Below, piece after piece: positions 53,374-61,822 of a DNA stretch of 64,000 nt (positions are counted from its first letter, which is position 1; every line of letters starts with the position of its first letter). The translations under genes and the position numbers were made by a program. The stretch spans positions 1 to 64,000 of the forward strand of contig JACRDG010000112.1 of NCBI GenBank assembly GCA_016218715.1. The letters run 5' to 3'. This DNA comes from Desulfomonile tiedjei (GTDB lineage Bacteria > Desulfobacterota > Desulfomonilia > Desulfomonilales > Desulfomonilaceae). The notes under the pieces were generated by a model. That model was not told the origin of the DNA and did no database searches. It worked only from the letters and a program-made list of their open reading frames with translations.

Positions 53374-53769
53374 TCAGGAACGAAAACAGCATTTCACCAG
53401 AAAAGCGTCCGTCCCATCCCGACCGCCGCGGTACGCATCTCGAGGCCAAGACTGAGGACGGAGAGCCAATAAGTTCGCGACAACAGGCTTGCCGGCCGGG
53501 TCGCTTTCAGGGATCTGAGTTGCCACAGGAACGGAGCGGAGTGGTGCAATCGTGAAGGGGCGTTGCAGAGAGGAACAGCCGCAGAGCAAGCCATGAGCCA
53601 TGACTGCCGATTCAGCCTGCGCGCTGTCGGGTATGGATCGGTCGCAGCAGTGACATCCGAGCGGACAATGTCTCGCCGAACCTCCATCAGAGCACAGTTC
53701 CAGCGGCACGGCCGTAAAAGGTCCGGTCATCACGGCGAGGCAGGTCATGAAAATCAAAACATGGTTCAT
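53374..53769 (-). CDS. Small Cys-rich secreted protein leading the Cus operon
   Basis: This 131-residue protein has a likely signal peptide (residues 1-20) and a mature part with paired Cys (L-C-S-D-G-G-S-A-R-H-C-P-L-G-C-H-C-C). I do not recognise a family. The Cys set and place before cusBA suggest periplasmic copper binding. The ATG at 53769 has a weak site (GAAG); a TTG at 53793 is also open. A near-consensus promoter lies about 40 bp upstream, which would also drive cusBA. The last third is low in complexity and could be non-coding, so I rate the gene as probable only. Confidence 0.5.
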   Translation of the reverse strand: MNHVLIFMTCLAVMTGPFTAVPLELCSDGGSARHCPLGCHCCDRSIPDSAQAESAVMAHGLLCGCSSLQRPFTIAPLRSVPVATQIPESDPAGKPVVANLLALRPQSWPRDAYRGGRDGTDAFLVKCCFRS

Positions 53770-53804
53770 CACTTCGGCCCGCAGGACGCACAAACTTTAG
53801 TATT

Positions 53805-53833
53805 ATTGTAAGAATTATCCTCCTCGCGGTCAA
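53805..53833 (-). promoter_or_regulatory. Near-consensus sigma-70 promoter for the Cus operon
   Basis: Minus-strand TTGACC (53828-53833), 17 nt, TACAAT (53805-53810). The transcript starts about 53798, 30 nt ahead of the Cys-rich protein. Spacing is 17, not the 19-20 of CueR/MerR promoters, so control by that route is not supported. The boxes are identical to those at 43201-43229. Confidence 0.65.
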
Positions 53834-53945
53834 GGGCCGGCGACATCTTCTCGCGTCTCACTCGATCTCTTATTCAGCGGCTCTTCACCCATCCATCGTA
53901 CCCCGCAAACGATGCCCTTACAGGAGCGCCTCTTCCGTCTTGCAG

Positions 53946-55244
53946 CTAATGATCGTGCCCGCCGTCATCCTTCCCGCCACCGAATTCGGGGACCATCAGC
54001 GGACCGGTCAGAGTCTTCAGGAAGGCCGTTAGCAAGTTCGTTTCATCTTCGGTAAGGCCGCCGTGATGAAATTCAGGATTCACATCCGGCGAGGTATTTT
54101 TCCTGCTGTAGAATCGGAGCACCTCCCACAGGGCCCAGTACTGGCCGGCATGCAAGTAAGGGCCTCTCTCTGCCACATTCCGAAGCGTCGGCACCTTGAA
54201 AGCTCCGACGTACCTGCCTGAGTCCGCGGCGAGGGCCTTCAATTTCCGGCATTCGTCTTTGCCTGCATCGCTGTATTTTCCCAGGCAGTTGAATTCGCTC
54301 GCGAGTACTTTCTGTATTCCTTCTGCACGGCCGGTATCCGGCGGGAGTTCGGCTGGCTGATATACACCCGTCCTCTTGAACTGGCCGTTGGTAAACAGTG
54401 GACCGTTGTGACACTTGACGCACTTCGCTTTGCCAATAAAGATTCTGAGGCCTCCCACCTCCGTGGCGTCGAGCGTCTCCGCCATTTTTTGCCTGTTGTC
54501 GTCCAGGAGGGCCTCCACATATCTGTCGAACCTGGCCGGTCCCGGAACAATGGCCATTTCGTACGCTGCGATGGCCTTGCCGATATTCGCATAAACCTGG
54601 GTTATTTCGTCGGCCTTCGCCGGCGATATCAGGTTCCATGCCTTGTAAGCCTCTTTATCATCGGGATCCGGCTTCGCGATGGGAGGGCAAACTTCTGAAG
54701 CCAGATCGGGCAAGGGGCCAAAAACCTCTTCGTAGTCTTTCTTGTAATGTTCGCTAACGATCTGGGCGCACAGGGTTCGCGTTATTCCGTGCTCGTTCGG
54801 ATTCTCCGGGGGCCCGAGCGCTTGGGCCCAGAGACTGTCCGCTCGGCCGTCCCAAAAGAACCAGGAAAGGTACGCCATGCCGATGATGGGTTGCGTCCTC
54901 CTGACCGTGGAGCCCATTCCGTGTGCCCTTGGCATCTCCTCGGTGAAGTTGTAGTTCTGCCGGTGGCATGTGCCGCATGATACCCTGCCGTTCTTGCTGA
55001 ACCTTTTGTCGAAAAAGATTCGAGCGCCCAACTTTGCGGCTTTCTGGTTATCACAATAGGCGTTGGAAGGATCTTTTGGTGGAGGAGGCAGCAAGCCGAT
55101 CCACAAAGAGCGCAGTGTCTCCGCTTCCTCTTTTGTCCAGGAGTGCTCCTTCCCCAGGTTGGCGTGGTCATCCCCGAACGCCGGCGTCCAGGCCAAAAGC
55201 ATGGAAAGAATGACCAGCACCGACTTAAAGGACATTTCGGCCAT
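53946..55244 (-). CDS. Di-haem cytochrome c peroxidase (MauG/CcpA type)
   Basis: This 432-residue periplasmic peroxidase has a signal peptide (residues 1-25) and two c-type haem sites: CGTCH (Cys90, Cys93, His94) in the peroxidatic half and CVKCH (Cys275, Cys278, His279) in the electron-transfer half. It reduces H2O2 with electrons from cytochrome c. The final residues are His- and Asp-rich. The start ATG follows GGGAGG. The C-terminal half has the W-A-L-W-E-V-L-R-F-Y segment of the family. It is downstream of a small Cys-rich secreted gene on the same strand; both may belong to a redox-stress unit. Confidence 0.9.
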   Translation of the reverse strand: MAEMSFKSVLVILSMLLAWTPAFGDDHANLGKEHSWTKEEAETLRSLWIGLLPPPPKDPSNAYCDNQKAAKLGARIFFDKRFSKNGRVSCGTCHRQNYNFTEEMPRAHGMGSTVRRTQPIIGMAYLSWFFWDGRADSLWAQALGPPENPNEHGITRTLCAQIVSEHYKKDYEEVFGPLPDLASEVCPPIAKPDPDDKEAYKAWNLISPAKADEITQVYANIGKAIAAYEMAIVPGPARFDRYVEALLDDNRQKMAETLDATEVGGLRIFIGKAKCVKCHNGPLFTNGQFKRTGVYQPAELPPDTGRAEGIQKVLASEFNCLGKYSDAGKDECRKLKALAADSGRYVGAFKVPTLRNVAERGPYLHAGQYWALWEVLRFYSRKNTSPDVNPEFHHGGLTEDETNLLTAFLKTLTGPLMVPEFGGGKDDGGHDH

Positions 55245-55281
55245 GTCGAGCCTCCCCCACCCGTTGTTTCGGGCCGATTAG

Positions 55282-55302
55282 GGCAGTCGCGTTGTGACTG
55301 CC
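55282..55302. repeat. Hairpin between the Cys-rich gene and the peroxidase
   Basis: GGCAGTC (55282-55288) and GACTGCC (55296-55302) around 7 nt, only 6 bp past the stop at 55308. No T-run follows, so it is a weak terminator or attenuator that could lower peroxidase expression relative to the first gene. Confidence 0.5.
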
Positions 55303-55307
55303 GACAA

Positions 55308-55640
55308 TTACTTCACGAGTCTGGCCGTCTTGACCGGTGTGCCGCAACCGCACAGATACGGGTTCTTGGCATTGAGATCGCAGGCGCAGCCCCCCCCGCA
55401 TTGGCAGAGCACTACCACATCTCCTTCAACTTTGAGCACGTGTAGCTGCTCGCTTGCCGCACCGCACTTGCACGCTTTCGGGTCTTTTGAGGCGGTCTCA
55501 ACCTTGCCGCAGTCCGTTCCAGGCTTGCAGACAGTGACAAAGTCACCCTTCTTGATCGTCTCATCCGCGGCCTGGGTCGCCATGCCGAAATATGCGACCA
55601 ACCCAAGAAGCACTGCAAAAACCAACAATCCTTTTCTCAT
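55308..55640 (-). CDS. Small Cys-rich secreted protein
   Basis: This 110-residue protein has a signal peptide (residues 1-25, cleavage after T-Q-A-A likely) and a mature region with about twelve cysteines in C-x-C, C-G-x-x-x and C-Q-C-G-G-G-C-A-C patterns, typical of a metal-binding or disulfide-rich periplasmic protein. Family unknown to me. The ATG at 55640 is immediately after an in-frame-shifted short frame that ends in an ATGA overlap. A strong promoter lies 260 bp upstream. It is followed by the peroxidase gene, so it may hold copper or another metal for it. Confidence 0.72.
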   Translation of the reverse strand: MRKGLLVFAVLLGLVAYFGMATQAADETIKKGDFVTVCKPGTDCGKVETASKDPKACKCGAASEQLHVLKVEGDVVVLCQCGGGCACDLNAKNPYLCGCGTPVKTARLVK

Positions 55641-55897
55641 AGTTCTCCCCCTTTTGTGATTGGCTTGGACCTCCTACAAATCTTGGCGCTGAATTCGCAG
55701 CCCTCCCCCATATAAGATCTCGAATCTGTACACCGGCATTCTGCGGCGATCTTGCCGCTTCGGGGTCCGTTAATTCGCAGACCGGCCGAAGGACCGTTCC
55801 CGACCCTTGCCAAACTGGCAACCTGGCGACCCTGATGACTGGACGTGGGCAAGACCGTCGCCATGTTCACCTAAGGGTCTGTCGTAGGCTCTCTATC

Positions 55898-55927
55898 ACT
55901 ATATCTCCCGGTTCGACACTCTGTCAA
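55898..55927 (-). promoter_or_regulatory. Strong sigma-70 promoter for the Cys-rich/peroxidase pair
   Basis: Minus-strand TTGACA (55922-55927), 18 nt, TATAGT (55898-55903). It gives a leader of about 250 nt, filling most of the 55641-55952 gap, with no clear gene other than a doubtful 77-codon frame ending at 55637. Confidence 0.62.
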
Positions 55928-55952
55928 TCCTTGCCATCGCTTCCAAAGGTTT

Positions 55953-58232
55953 TCAGTCATGGCGAGGCTCAACCTGATGCAAACGTTTCAGGTTCTCCAT
56001 GGCCCCCTGATGGTCGGGGTTTAGTTCCAACGCAGTCTGGAATTCTTTCATGGCCTCCGCTGTATTGCCGAGCGCGGACAACGTTATCCCGGTCCAATAG
56101 TGCAGGTCAGGATTATGCCCATCCAACTGGAGCGCCGCCTCAAATCGCTTCAGCGCTTCAACGGGGTCTCCCGACTTCAGCAAAAGCACTCCCAGATTGG
56201 CGTGAGCGGGGGCAAGTGCCGGTTTGGAGGCAATAGCTTTCCGGTAGTGCGTAATGGCCTCAGGGACGAGCCCCGAGGCCGTGAGGGCTTTGGCGAGATT
56301 GAAGTGAAATTCCGCCGATGCGGGGGCCAATTCTACCGCTCTCCGGTAGCTGCCGAGGGCCATGGTAGTGTTTCCGGTCTTTTCCCAGGCAGCACCCAGC
56401 GCATTATGAACCGCGGCATTCGTTGGTTCGAGCTTGCTTGCTTCGGAGTACTGTTCGATGGCTCCGTCAAGATCGCCTGCTCCCTTGAGGAGGTCGGCCA
56501 AATAGAGCCGAGGGGTTGTGTCGGCAGGATAGAACTTGATGGCTTTCCTCAGGCATCGAATGCCTTCCTCCTTGTTCCCGGTTCCGACAAGGGCCACGCC
56601 GAGGTTGTACCAGGCGTGCGCGCCGCGAGGCGTGACCTCGACGGCCCGGCGGAAATACTGCAAGCCTTCTTCGGCCTTGCCAAACCTCGTGAAGATCCTG
56701 CCGAGGTTTACCAGGGCCACCGTCTTCTTTTCACTCCCTGGCAGCGGATCCACGTCCACAGCTTCTTTGAGGATCTCAATGGCCGCGTCGTACCGCCCTG
56801 CCCGACTCAACTCCTCGCCGTAGCTGCCAAGGATATCGCAATAGGGAACTGTTTCCACATGCGGAGAGAACGTCGGCAGACTGTGGAACGCCTCTTCCCA
56901 CAGGGTCAAAGGCTCCCATTTCTTGGCTCGTGAGAAGGTCTGTGTGCCCCACAGGGCTGCGATCAACACGGCGGCAGCGGTGACTGCCGAGGTAACCTTC
57001 CTGCTCTCATCCTGGGCCATCAGCCACATCATGGAGTAGGCGAATCCTATCAGTACCCCGGCCATAGGCAGAATAGCCCGGTGACTCACATACAAATACT
57101 GCGGGATCAAGAGAGATTCGGGCGCGAGGGTGATGAAAAAGAAGAAGATCGCGAAGGCAATCACGGGTTTCTTCCGGCAGAGCAAGAGCCCCGTGGCCAC
57201 GAGCACGATGACCCCGCAGACGGCCGGAAATGTTGTGGGGGGATCCCAGAAGGACCTGGAAATCGTCTCAGCCTTCATCAACGGCATCGAGGAGAACGGG
57301 ACCAGTATGGTCGTAAGATAGTCGAGGACTACCCGACACTGGGTCAGGAGCACCTCCGGGACCGTGACGCCTGCCGTGCCGTAGTACAGCAGAATGCGAT
57401 GCACGAGCCCCGTCTGATCCTGTGGAGTCTCCAGGCCCTGGAACATGAAAGTGAGTGCCACTTGTATCACGACCGCGGGTACGGTGATCAGGGCGATCAC
57501 CCCGGCCCTTGCCAGCAGCTGCATGCGGGCCTGGCGAAAGAGAATCACCTCGGCCAGGAAGAGAACGACCGGAAGCGTAACGACATTCTCTTTGCTCAGC
57601 ATCCCCCCCAGGAAAAGTAGACCTGTGACCAGATACGCCAGGCGGGTTCTGTGGAACCATCCCACGCGCGTGCCGACATAGGCGGCTAAGCTCGCGTAGT
57701 AAAAGAAACAGGCCATCACGCCAAACCGCTGCCACTCATAGAGGACCACAAAGGACTGCAGGGGGTGAACCACGAACAAGAGACCTGTCACGAACGCCAC
57801 AAGCTTGGCTTTGTAACCGCGGACAGGAACGGGCGGGTCCTGGACTCCGATGACCGCGATCGTCAGGAAAGCGAGGACAGTTCCTGTTGCTGCCAGCATC
57901 ACCGCGTTGCACAATCTCAAATAATAGGAGTCAAGACCGGTCAACAGATAGTTGACGTAGAAACTGAGCATCACAACGGGGCGTTGAGGCACTATGCCGA
58001 TGACCGAACCGAGATCCTGACGGGCAAAGAAATGGGAATTGCCCAAGAGCATTGCAACTGAATCGTAGATCATCCCGAACCGAAACCCCGGATGATTGAG
58101 CCCGACCCCGACCGCGAGAAAGACAAGAAAAGAGACCGCGGAAAGCGTCAGGTATACCCTGGGCCTGTGCGCATCACGAGGTCCGGTTTCTAATGCCCTG
58201 GCTGTGGGAACCGATTGGTCAATTGCCGTCAT
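55953..58232 (-). CDS. TMTC-like membrane protein with TPR repeats (second paralogue)
   Basis: This 759-residue protein has an N-terminal multi-span domain (about 30-440) with the loop M-I-Y-D-S-V near the first span, and V-V-H-P-L-Q-S-F-V-V-L-Y-E-W in the family's signature position. Six or more TPR units follow (about 470-740: A-W-Y-N-L-G-V-A, V-H-N-A-L-G-A-A, A-H-A-N-L-G-V-L). It probably transfers or handles a sugar at the cytoplasmic membrane. The start ATG at 58232 has no strong site. It lies 48 bp after the next gene, from which it is likely a duplicate and with which it should be co-transcribed. Confidence 0.75.
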   Translation of the reverse strand: MTAIDQSVPTARALETGPRDAHRPRVYLTLSAVSFLVFLAVGVGLNHPGFRFGMIYDSVAMLLGNSHFFARQDLGSVIGIVPQRPVVMLSFYVNYLLTGLDSYYLRLCNAVMLAATGTVLAFLTIAVIGVQDPPVPVRGYKAKLVAFVTGLLFVVHPLQSFVVLYEWQRFGVMACFFYYASLAAYVGTRVGWFHRTRLAYLVTGLLFLGGMLSKENVVTLPVVLFLAEVILFRQARMQLLARAGVIALITVPAVVIQVALTFMFQGLETPQDQTGLVHRILLYYGTAGVTVPEVLLTQCRVVLDYLTTILVPFSSMPLMKAETISRSFWDPPTTFPAVCGVIVLVATGLLLCRKKPVIAFAIFFFFITLAPESLLIPQYLYVSHRAILPMAGVLIGFAYSMMWLMAQDESRKVTSAVTAAAVLIAALWGTQTFSRAKKWEPLTLWEEAFHSLPTFSPHVETVPYCDILGSYGEELSRAGRYDAAIEILKEAVDVDPLPGSEKKTVALVNLGRIFTRFGKAEEGLQYFRRAVEVTPRGAHAWYNLGVALVGTGNKEEGIRCLRKAIKFYPADTTPRLYLADLLKGAGDLDGAIEQYSEASKLEPTNAAVHNALGAAWEKTGNTTMALGSYRRAVELAPASAEFHFNLAKALTASGLVPEAITHYRKAIASKPALAPAHANLGVLLLKSGDPVEALKRFEAALQLDGHNPDLHYWTGITLSALGNTAEAMKEFQTALELNPDHQGAMENLKRLHQVEPRHD

Positions 58233-58280
58233 ATGGTGGCCGAGCCCTCAGAGAAATGGCAAAATCCAGACCCGCGACGC

Positions 58281-60611
58281 TTACTGGGTGGTTGCTCTCT
58301 CCGGCACCATCGTCGCCGAATCTGTTCCGGAGGCTGGAATGTCGCTCCCTTTCAGTTCGCCCCGGCTTTTGCCCGTTGCGATGTTCCGGAGCTGCTCGCC
58401 GGCGCCGCGGTGATCCGGTTTCAAAGCCAGGGCCTTTTCGAACTCCCCTACCGCCTCAACAGTTTCTCCCAGCGCGGCAAGGACCAGGCCCGCCTGGTAG
58501 TGGAGTTCCGCGTTGTTCGGGAACATCTGAACCGCCTTCGTCAGGGTTGTGAGTGCCTCGTGCATCCTGCCCGTTTTGAGCAGCAGCGTTCCCAGGTTCG
58601 CCGTGGCCCCTACGAAGCCGGGATTGAGTCGGATAGCCGACTGGTAGTGTTTCACGGCCTCTTGCGGGTGTCCCTCAGCAGCCAGCAGCTTGGCAAGGTT
58701 GAAGTGCAGTTCCGGTGACTCGGGCGCCAGCTCCACCGCCTGTAGGTAGAATCCCAAAGCCAGTTGCGGTTTCCCGGACCTCTCCAGCGTTGCAGCCAGG
58801 GAATTGCGGATCCAGGCCGAGCGCGGTTCCAACCTGACAGCGGCGTGATAGTGCTCGATGGCCTCGTCCAAAGCCCCCGAATCTCGAAGACAGTTCGCCA
58901 GGAGGCTCCGAGCCGCGAAGTCCTTCGGATTGAGCTTGACTGCCTCCCTGAGCCGCTGCATTCCTTCTTCCTTTTCACCTTGTCCGACGAGGGCGGCTCC
59001 CAGCTGATAACGTGCCCAGGAATCGCCGGGGTTGAGTTTGACCGCATATCTAAGAGTCCCGATTCCATCTGCCAGGTCGCCTTTGTTGATCTGCGCAAGT
59101 CCCAACTTGACCAACGCGAGAGTCTTTTTGTACTTCTGCGATTGTGCGTCAATGTCGGCAGCAGCGGACAGGACCTCAACCGCTTTTTGATAGTTGCCTG
59201 AATTGCTTAGCTCCTGGCCGTAGCTCCCCAGCACGTCCATGTAGGGTGTAATCTCCACGTCGCCCGTAAATGTAGGCAGGTGCTCGAACGCGTCCTTCCA
59301 GAGAAGAACTGGGTCCCACCGTTGCGAGCGCTGGAACGTCAGAGTTCCGAGAAAGCCGGCACCTACAAGAAGAACCGCAACCACCGCGAACGTCCGTGCA
59401 GGCCTCGGGCTTCTTGATAACGCTTCCAGGGTCACCCATCCCACGATCAGCAGGACCCCTGCCATGGGCAACACCGCCCGGTACCCGCAATAGAGATACT
59501 GCGGAATGAATGCCGATTCAGGCACGAGGCTCAGGAAAAAGAACAGCATGCCGAATGCAGGGAGCGGTTGTCTTCTGATCAGTGCGATACCTGTCGCAAT
59601 CAACGCCACGACCCCTGCCGCGGCCGCCAAGGTAATCGGAGGGTTCAAGAGTGAACGAGATACGATCTGTGGCATGACGAGCTGCATGCCCGAAAGGGAT
59701 GGTGCCAGGATCATGACAAGGTACGAGAAGAGTATCCGACATTGCGTAAGCAGCACATCTGCCGGCGTCAACCCCGATTCTTTGTAATAATCGTGGAGTC
59801 GCTCCAGGATTCCCTGGGCGAAGGCGGCATCCGGCCCGTGAAGATTGTGATTTAAGTACAGTTGCACCGAAATCGCGGGGAGTGCGATCGCCACGATCGC
59901 GGGAAGGCGTTTGAGCGTTTCTCCAAGGTTTCGGCGGAGCAGGGTCAGCTCCGCCAGGACCAGCGTCAGCGGAAAGGTGACAGCGTTTTCCTTGCTCATT
60001 AAAGCAGCAAAGAACAGCGTTCCAGTGAAGGTGTACCCGAGGATGTCATGCCGAAACCGGCCGGTCCGAACCGCAAGGTATGCAGCCAGGGCAGCCAGGT
60101 AGAAGAAGCATGCCATGATGGCTTCCCGCTGCCAGATGTACAACACGACAAAGCCTTGCACCGGATGGACCACGAACAACAGGCCGAGCATGAACGCGAC
60201 GCACCGTTTCGCGCGCGCAGTCCCCGGAACCGCTAGAGCGGGAGTCTCGAACATTGCAAGCGCTAAGAGCGTCAACGCCAGCCCCGCGAGCGCCAGAATG
60301 GCCGAGTTTCCCATACGAAACCAATACGGGTCCATCCCCGCCAGCAGGTAATTGAGTTCCAGGCTCAGCATGAACAGAGGCCTCGCCGGCACGATGCCCA
60401 TTACGGCTACAGGATCGTTGCGCGCGAAGAGATGGGCGTTCTCGAGTATGAGACCGACGGAATCGTAAATCATCCGTGCATGAAAGCCGGCGTAGTGGAG
60501 CCCCACGGAAAGGGCGAAAAAAGTCAAGAGCACCAAAAGGATTGATAACGGAGTTATGACACTCGCCCATCGCGGGGAACTGGCAGGTTTGTCCTTAATA
60601 CTCGATCTCAT
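58281..60611 (-). CDS. TMTC-like membrane protein with TPR repeats (third paralogue)
   Basis: This 776-residue paralogue has the same order: first-loop M-I-Y-D-S-V-G-L, V-V-H-P-V-Q-G-F-V-V-L-Y-I-W-Q-R, about ten spans (to residue ~450), and seven or so TPR units thereafter (A-R-Y-Q-L-G-A-A, I-R-N-S-L-A-A-T, A-T-A-N-L-G-T-L). The first codon ATG at 60611 overlaps the left end of repeat element B; an in-frame codon upstream at 60653 is in the repeat itself, so 60611 is the better start. The TPR tail may bind a partner shared with the paralogue downstream. Confidence 0.75.
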   Translation of the reverse strand: MRSSIKDKPASSPRWASVITPLSILLVLLTFFALSVGLHYAGFHARMIYDSVGLILENAHLFARNDPVAVMGIVPARPLFMLSLELNYLLAGMDPYWFRMGNSAILALAGLALTLLALAMFETPALAVPGTARAKRCVAFMLGLLFVVHPVQGFVVLYIWQREAIMACFFYLAALAAYLAVRTGRFRHDILGYTFTGTLFFAALMSKENAVTFPLTLVLAELTLLRRNLGETLKRLPAIVAIALPAISVQLYLNHNLHGPDAAFAQGILERLHDYYKESGLTPADVLLTQCRILFSYLVMILAPSLSGMQLVMPQIVSRSLLNPPITLAAAAGVVALIATGIALIRRQPLPAFGMLFFFLSLVPESAFIPQYLYCGYRAVLPMAGVLLIVGWVTLEALSRSPRPARTFAVVAVLLVGAGFLGTLTFQRSQRWDPVLLWKDAFEHLPTFTGDVEITPYMDVLGSYGQELSNSGNYQKAVEVLSAAADIDAQSQKYKKTLALVKLGLAQINKGDLADGIGTLRYAVKLNPGDSWARYQLGAALVGQGEKEEGMQRLREAVKLNPKDFAARSLLANCLRDSGALDEAIEHYHAAVRLEPRSAWIRNSLAATLERSGKPQLALGFYLQAVELAPESPELHFNLAKLLAAEGHPQEAVKHYQSAIRLNPGFVGATANLGTLLLKTGRMHEALTTLTKAVQMFPNNAELHYQAGLVLAALGETVEAVGEFEKALALKPDHRGAGEQLRNIATGKSRGELKGSDIPASGTDSATMVPERATTQ

Positions 60612-60783
60612 GAATACGGTCGCGCATTCCTTCGGCACGCGGTTTCCGTTCATCAGCGCGGCCTCACTGGCTGTAATGGTGGGACAGGCATCTTGTCTGT
60701 CATGTCTTGATGGACAGGCGAGACGTCTGTCCTACCATAGCTACCCGCCATCGGATACTGAACTTGGGAAAAGGAGTGCTTAG
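60609..60783 (+). repeat. ~175-bp intergenic repeat element, copy B
   Basis: Same ends as copy A: CATGAATACGGT (60609-60620) and TTGGGAAAAGG near 60764, ending about TGCTTAG. The middle carries GGGACAGGCATCTTGTCTGTC and GGACAGGCGAGACGTCTGTCC hairpins. It lies between the TMTC-like gene start and the methyltransferase stop, so both borders touch coding sequence. It fills the 60612-60779 gap. Confidence 0.7.
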
Positions 60784-61574
60784 TTCCGCGTTCCATGATC
60801 CAGTCTCTCCAGGACGATCCTGGCGAAAAGGGCACACGATTCGATCCACGGTTTCATGAGTCTTTCGACCCACCGTACAGGGCCGTACGCCGATCCCGGC
60901 ACGAGGGCTCGCATGGATACACCTCCTGAAAGAAGATAGCTGAAGGGCATATCCGGCTCAATGCTCTTGACCCGCCATTCGGGAAACTCCGTAGCGAATC
61001 GGGACCGATCGCGGCGGAACATGATCCATGGAAGGGCTCCATTCGCGCCGGAAAGGGGACCGGCTACGGGGGATTCCCACTGCGACGCTTCCGGCTGGAA
61101 TGGCTCGTGGTGTAGCTTCGTGTACACCAGTCGCGACCAGGTACTGACCCACGGCTCGATCATGGCGACCACGCCACCCGGCCGCACACAACGCGCCGCC
61201 TCGTGAAGGAATCGCCGTGGCTTGGGGAGGTGGTGAAGGACATCAATCATCACGATGGCACGCAGTGCCCCATCCTGTAACGGGACTTCCTGCGCGTCCA
61301 GGACGAGGGACAGGCCGGGCAACGGGAGCAGGTCCGAGGCGATCACGTCAGGGAGACGCTCTTTCAGGAAGCCGGCTCCGGTACCCAATTCCAGGACCGG
61401 CCCTCCGCCCGCAGGGAGCGCTTGAATCAACCCCTCGTACCATTCCTGATAGATGCGCCGGAGGAATGGTTTCTCCTCCAGTATGCGTTTGCGCAGGAGT
61501 GTGGTCCGCGGATCGTTCACGTCCATCTCTCGAGCGAGCGGATGGACCAACAGTTTCTTGAGCATACTCCTCAC
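60780..61574 (-). CDS. Class I SAM-dependent methyltransferase
   Basis: This 264-residue protein has the Rossmann methyltransferase pattern: motif I V-L-E-L-G-T-G-A-G-F (about residues 60-69), an acidic residue after strand 2 in A-S-D-L-L-P, and I-V-M-I-D-V-L-H-H-L-P in the motif-II position, as in UbiE/Methyltransf_11 proteins. The C-terminal region is helix-rich and could bind membrane lipid. The start may be the GTG at 61574 or the ATG at 61565; GAGGAG is too close to the latter. Substrate unknown, but its place beside TMTC-like genes fits glycan or lipid modification. Confidence 0.82.
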   Translation of the reverse strand: MRSMLKKLLVHPLAREMDVNDPRTTLLRKRILEEKPFLRRIYQEWYEGLIQALPAGGGPVLELGTGAGFLKERLPDVIASDLLPLPGLSLVLDAQEVPLQDGALRAIVMIDVLHHLPKPRRFLHEAARCVRPGGVVAMIEPWVSTWSRLVYTKLHHEPFQPEASQWESPVAGPLSGANGALPWIMFRRDRSRFATEFPEWRVKSIEPDMPFSYLLSGGVSMRALVPGSAYGPVRWVERLMKPWIESCALFARIVLERLDHGTRN

Positions 61575-61726
61575 CCCGGATCGGCCGTGCGGGAACCCCG
61601 ACCGCGGAGACAGAGGGCGTTCGAGGCTTGCACCAACATCCTATTGTTGCACAACAAGCCATTCACGCCAACCCTCGTGGCACGGGACACCATCGATCCC
61701 GCTCCCCGATTCCCGCGGGTTTGCGT

Positions 61727-61756
61727 TTGACAGGAGCCGCATAGATCGACTATCGT
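61727..61756 (+). promoter_or_regulatory. Sigma-70 promoter for the sensor kinase
   Basis: TTGACA (61727-61732), 18 nt, TATCGT (61751-61756). The transcript would start about 61763, some 60 nt before the ATG at 61823. Confidence 0.55.
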
Positions 61757-61822
61757 CAGACCGTTACACGGCCCCCTTCAATCCGCGGTACTTCCGAGCG
61801 TTCTGTTACTCAAGGCCTGAAC

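Noticed and set aside
55637-55870. 77-codon minus-strand frame before the Cys-rich protein
   Set aside because: Not called as a gene: no clear domain or ribosome-binding site. Its ATGA overlap with the next start may be chance; kept as a finding only.
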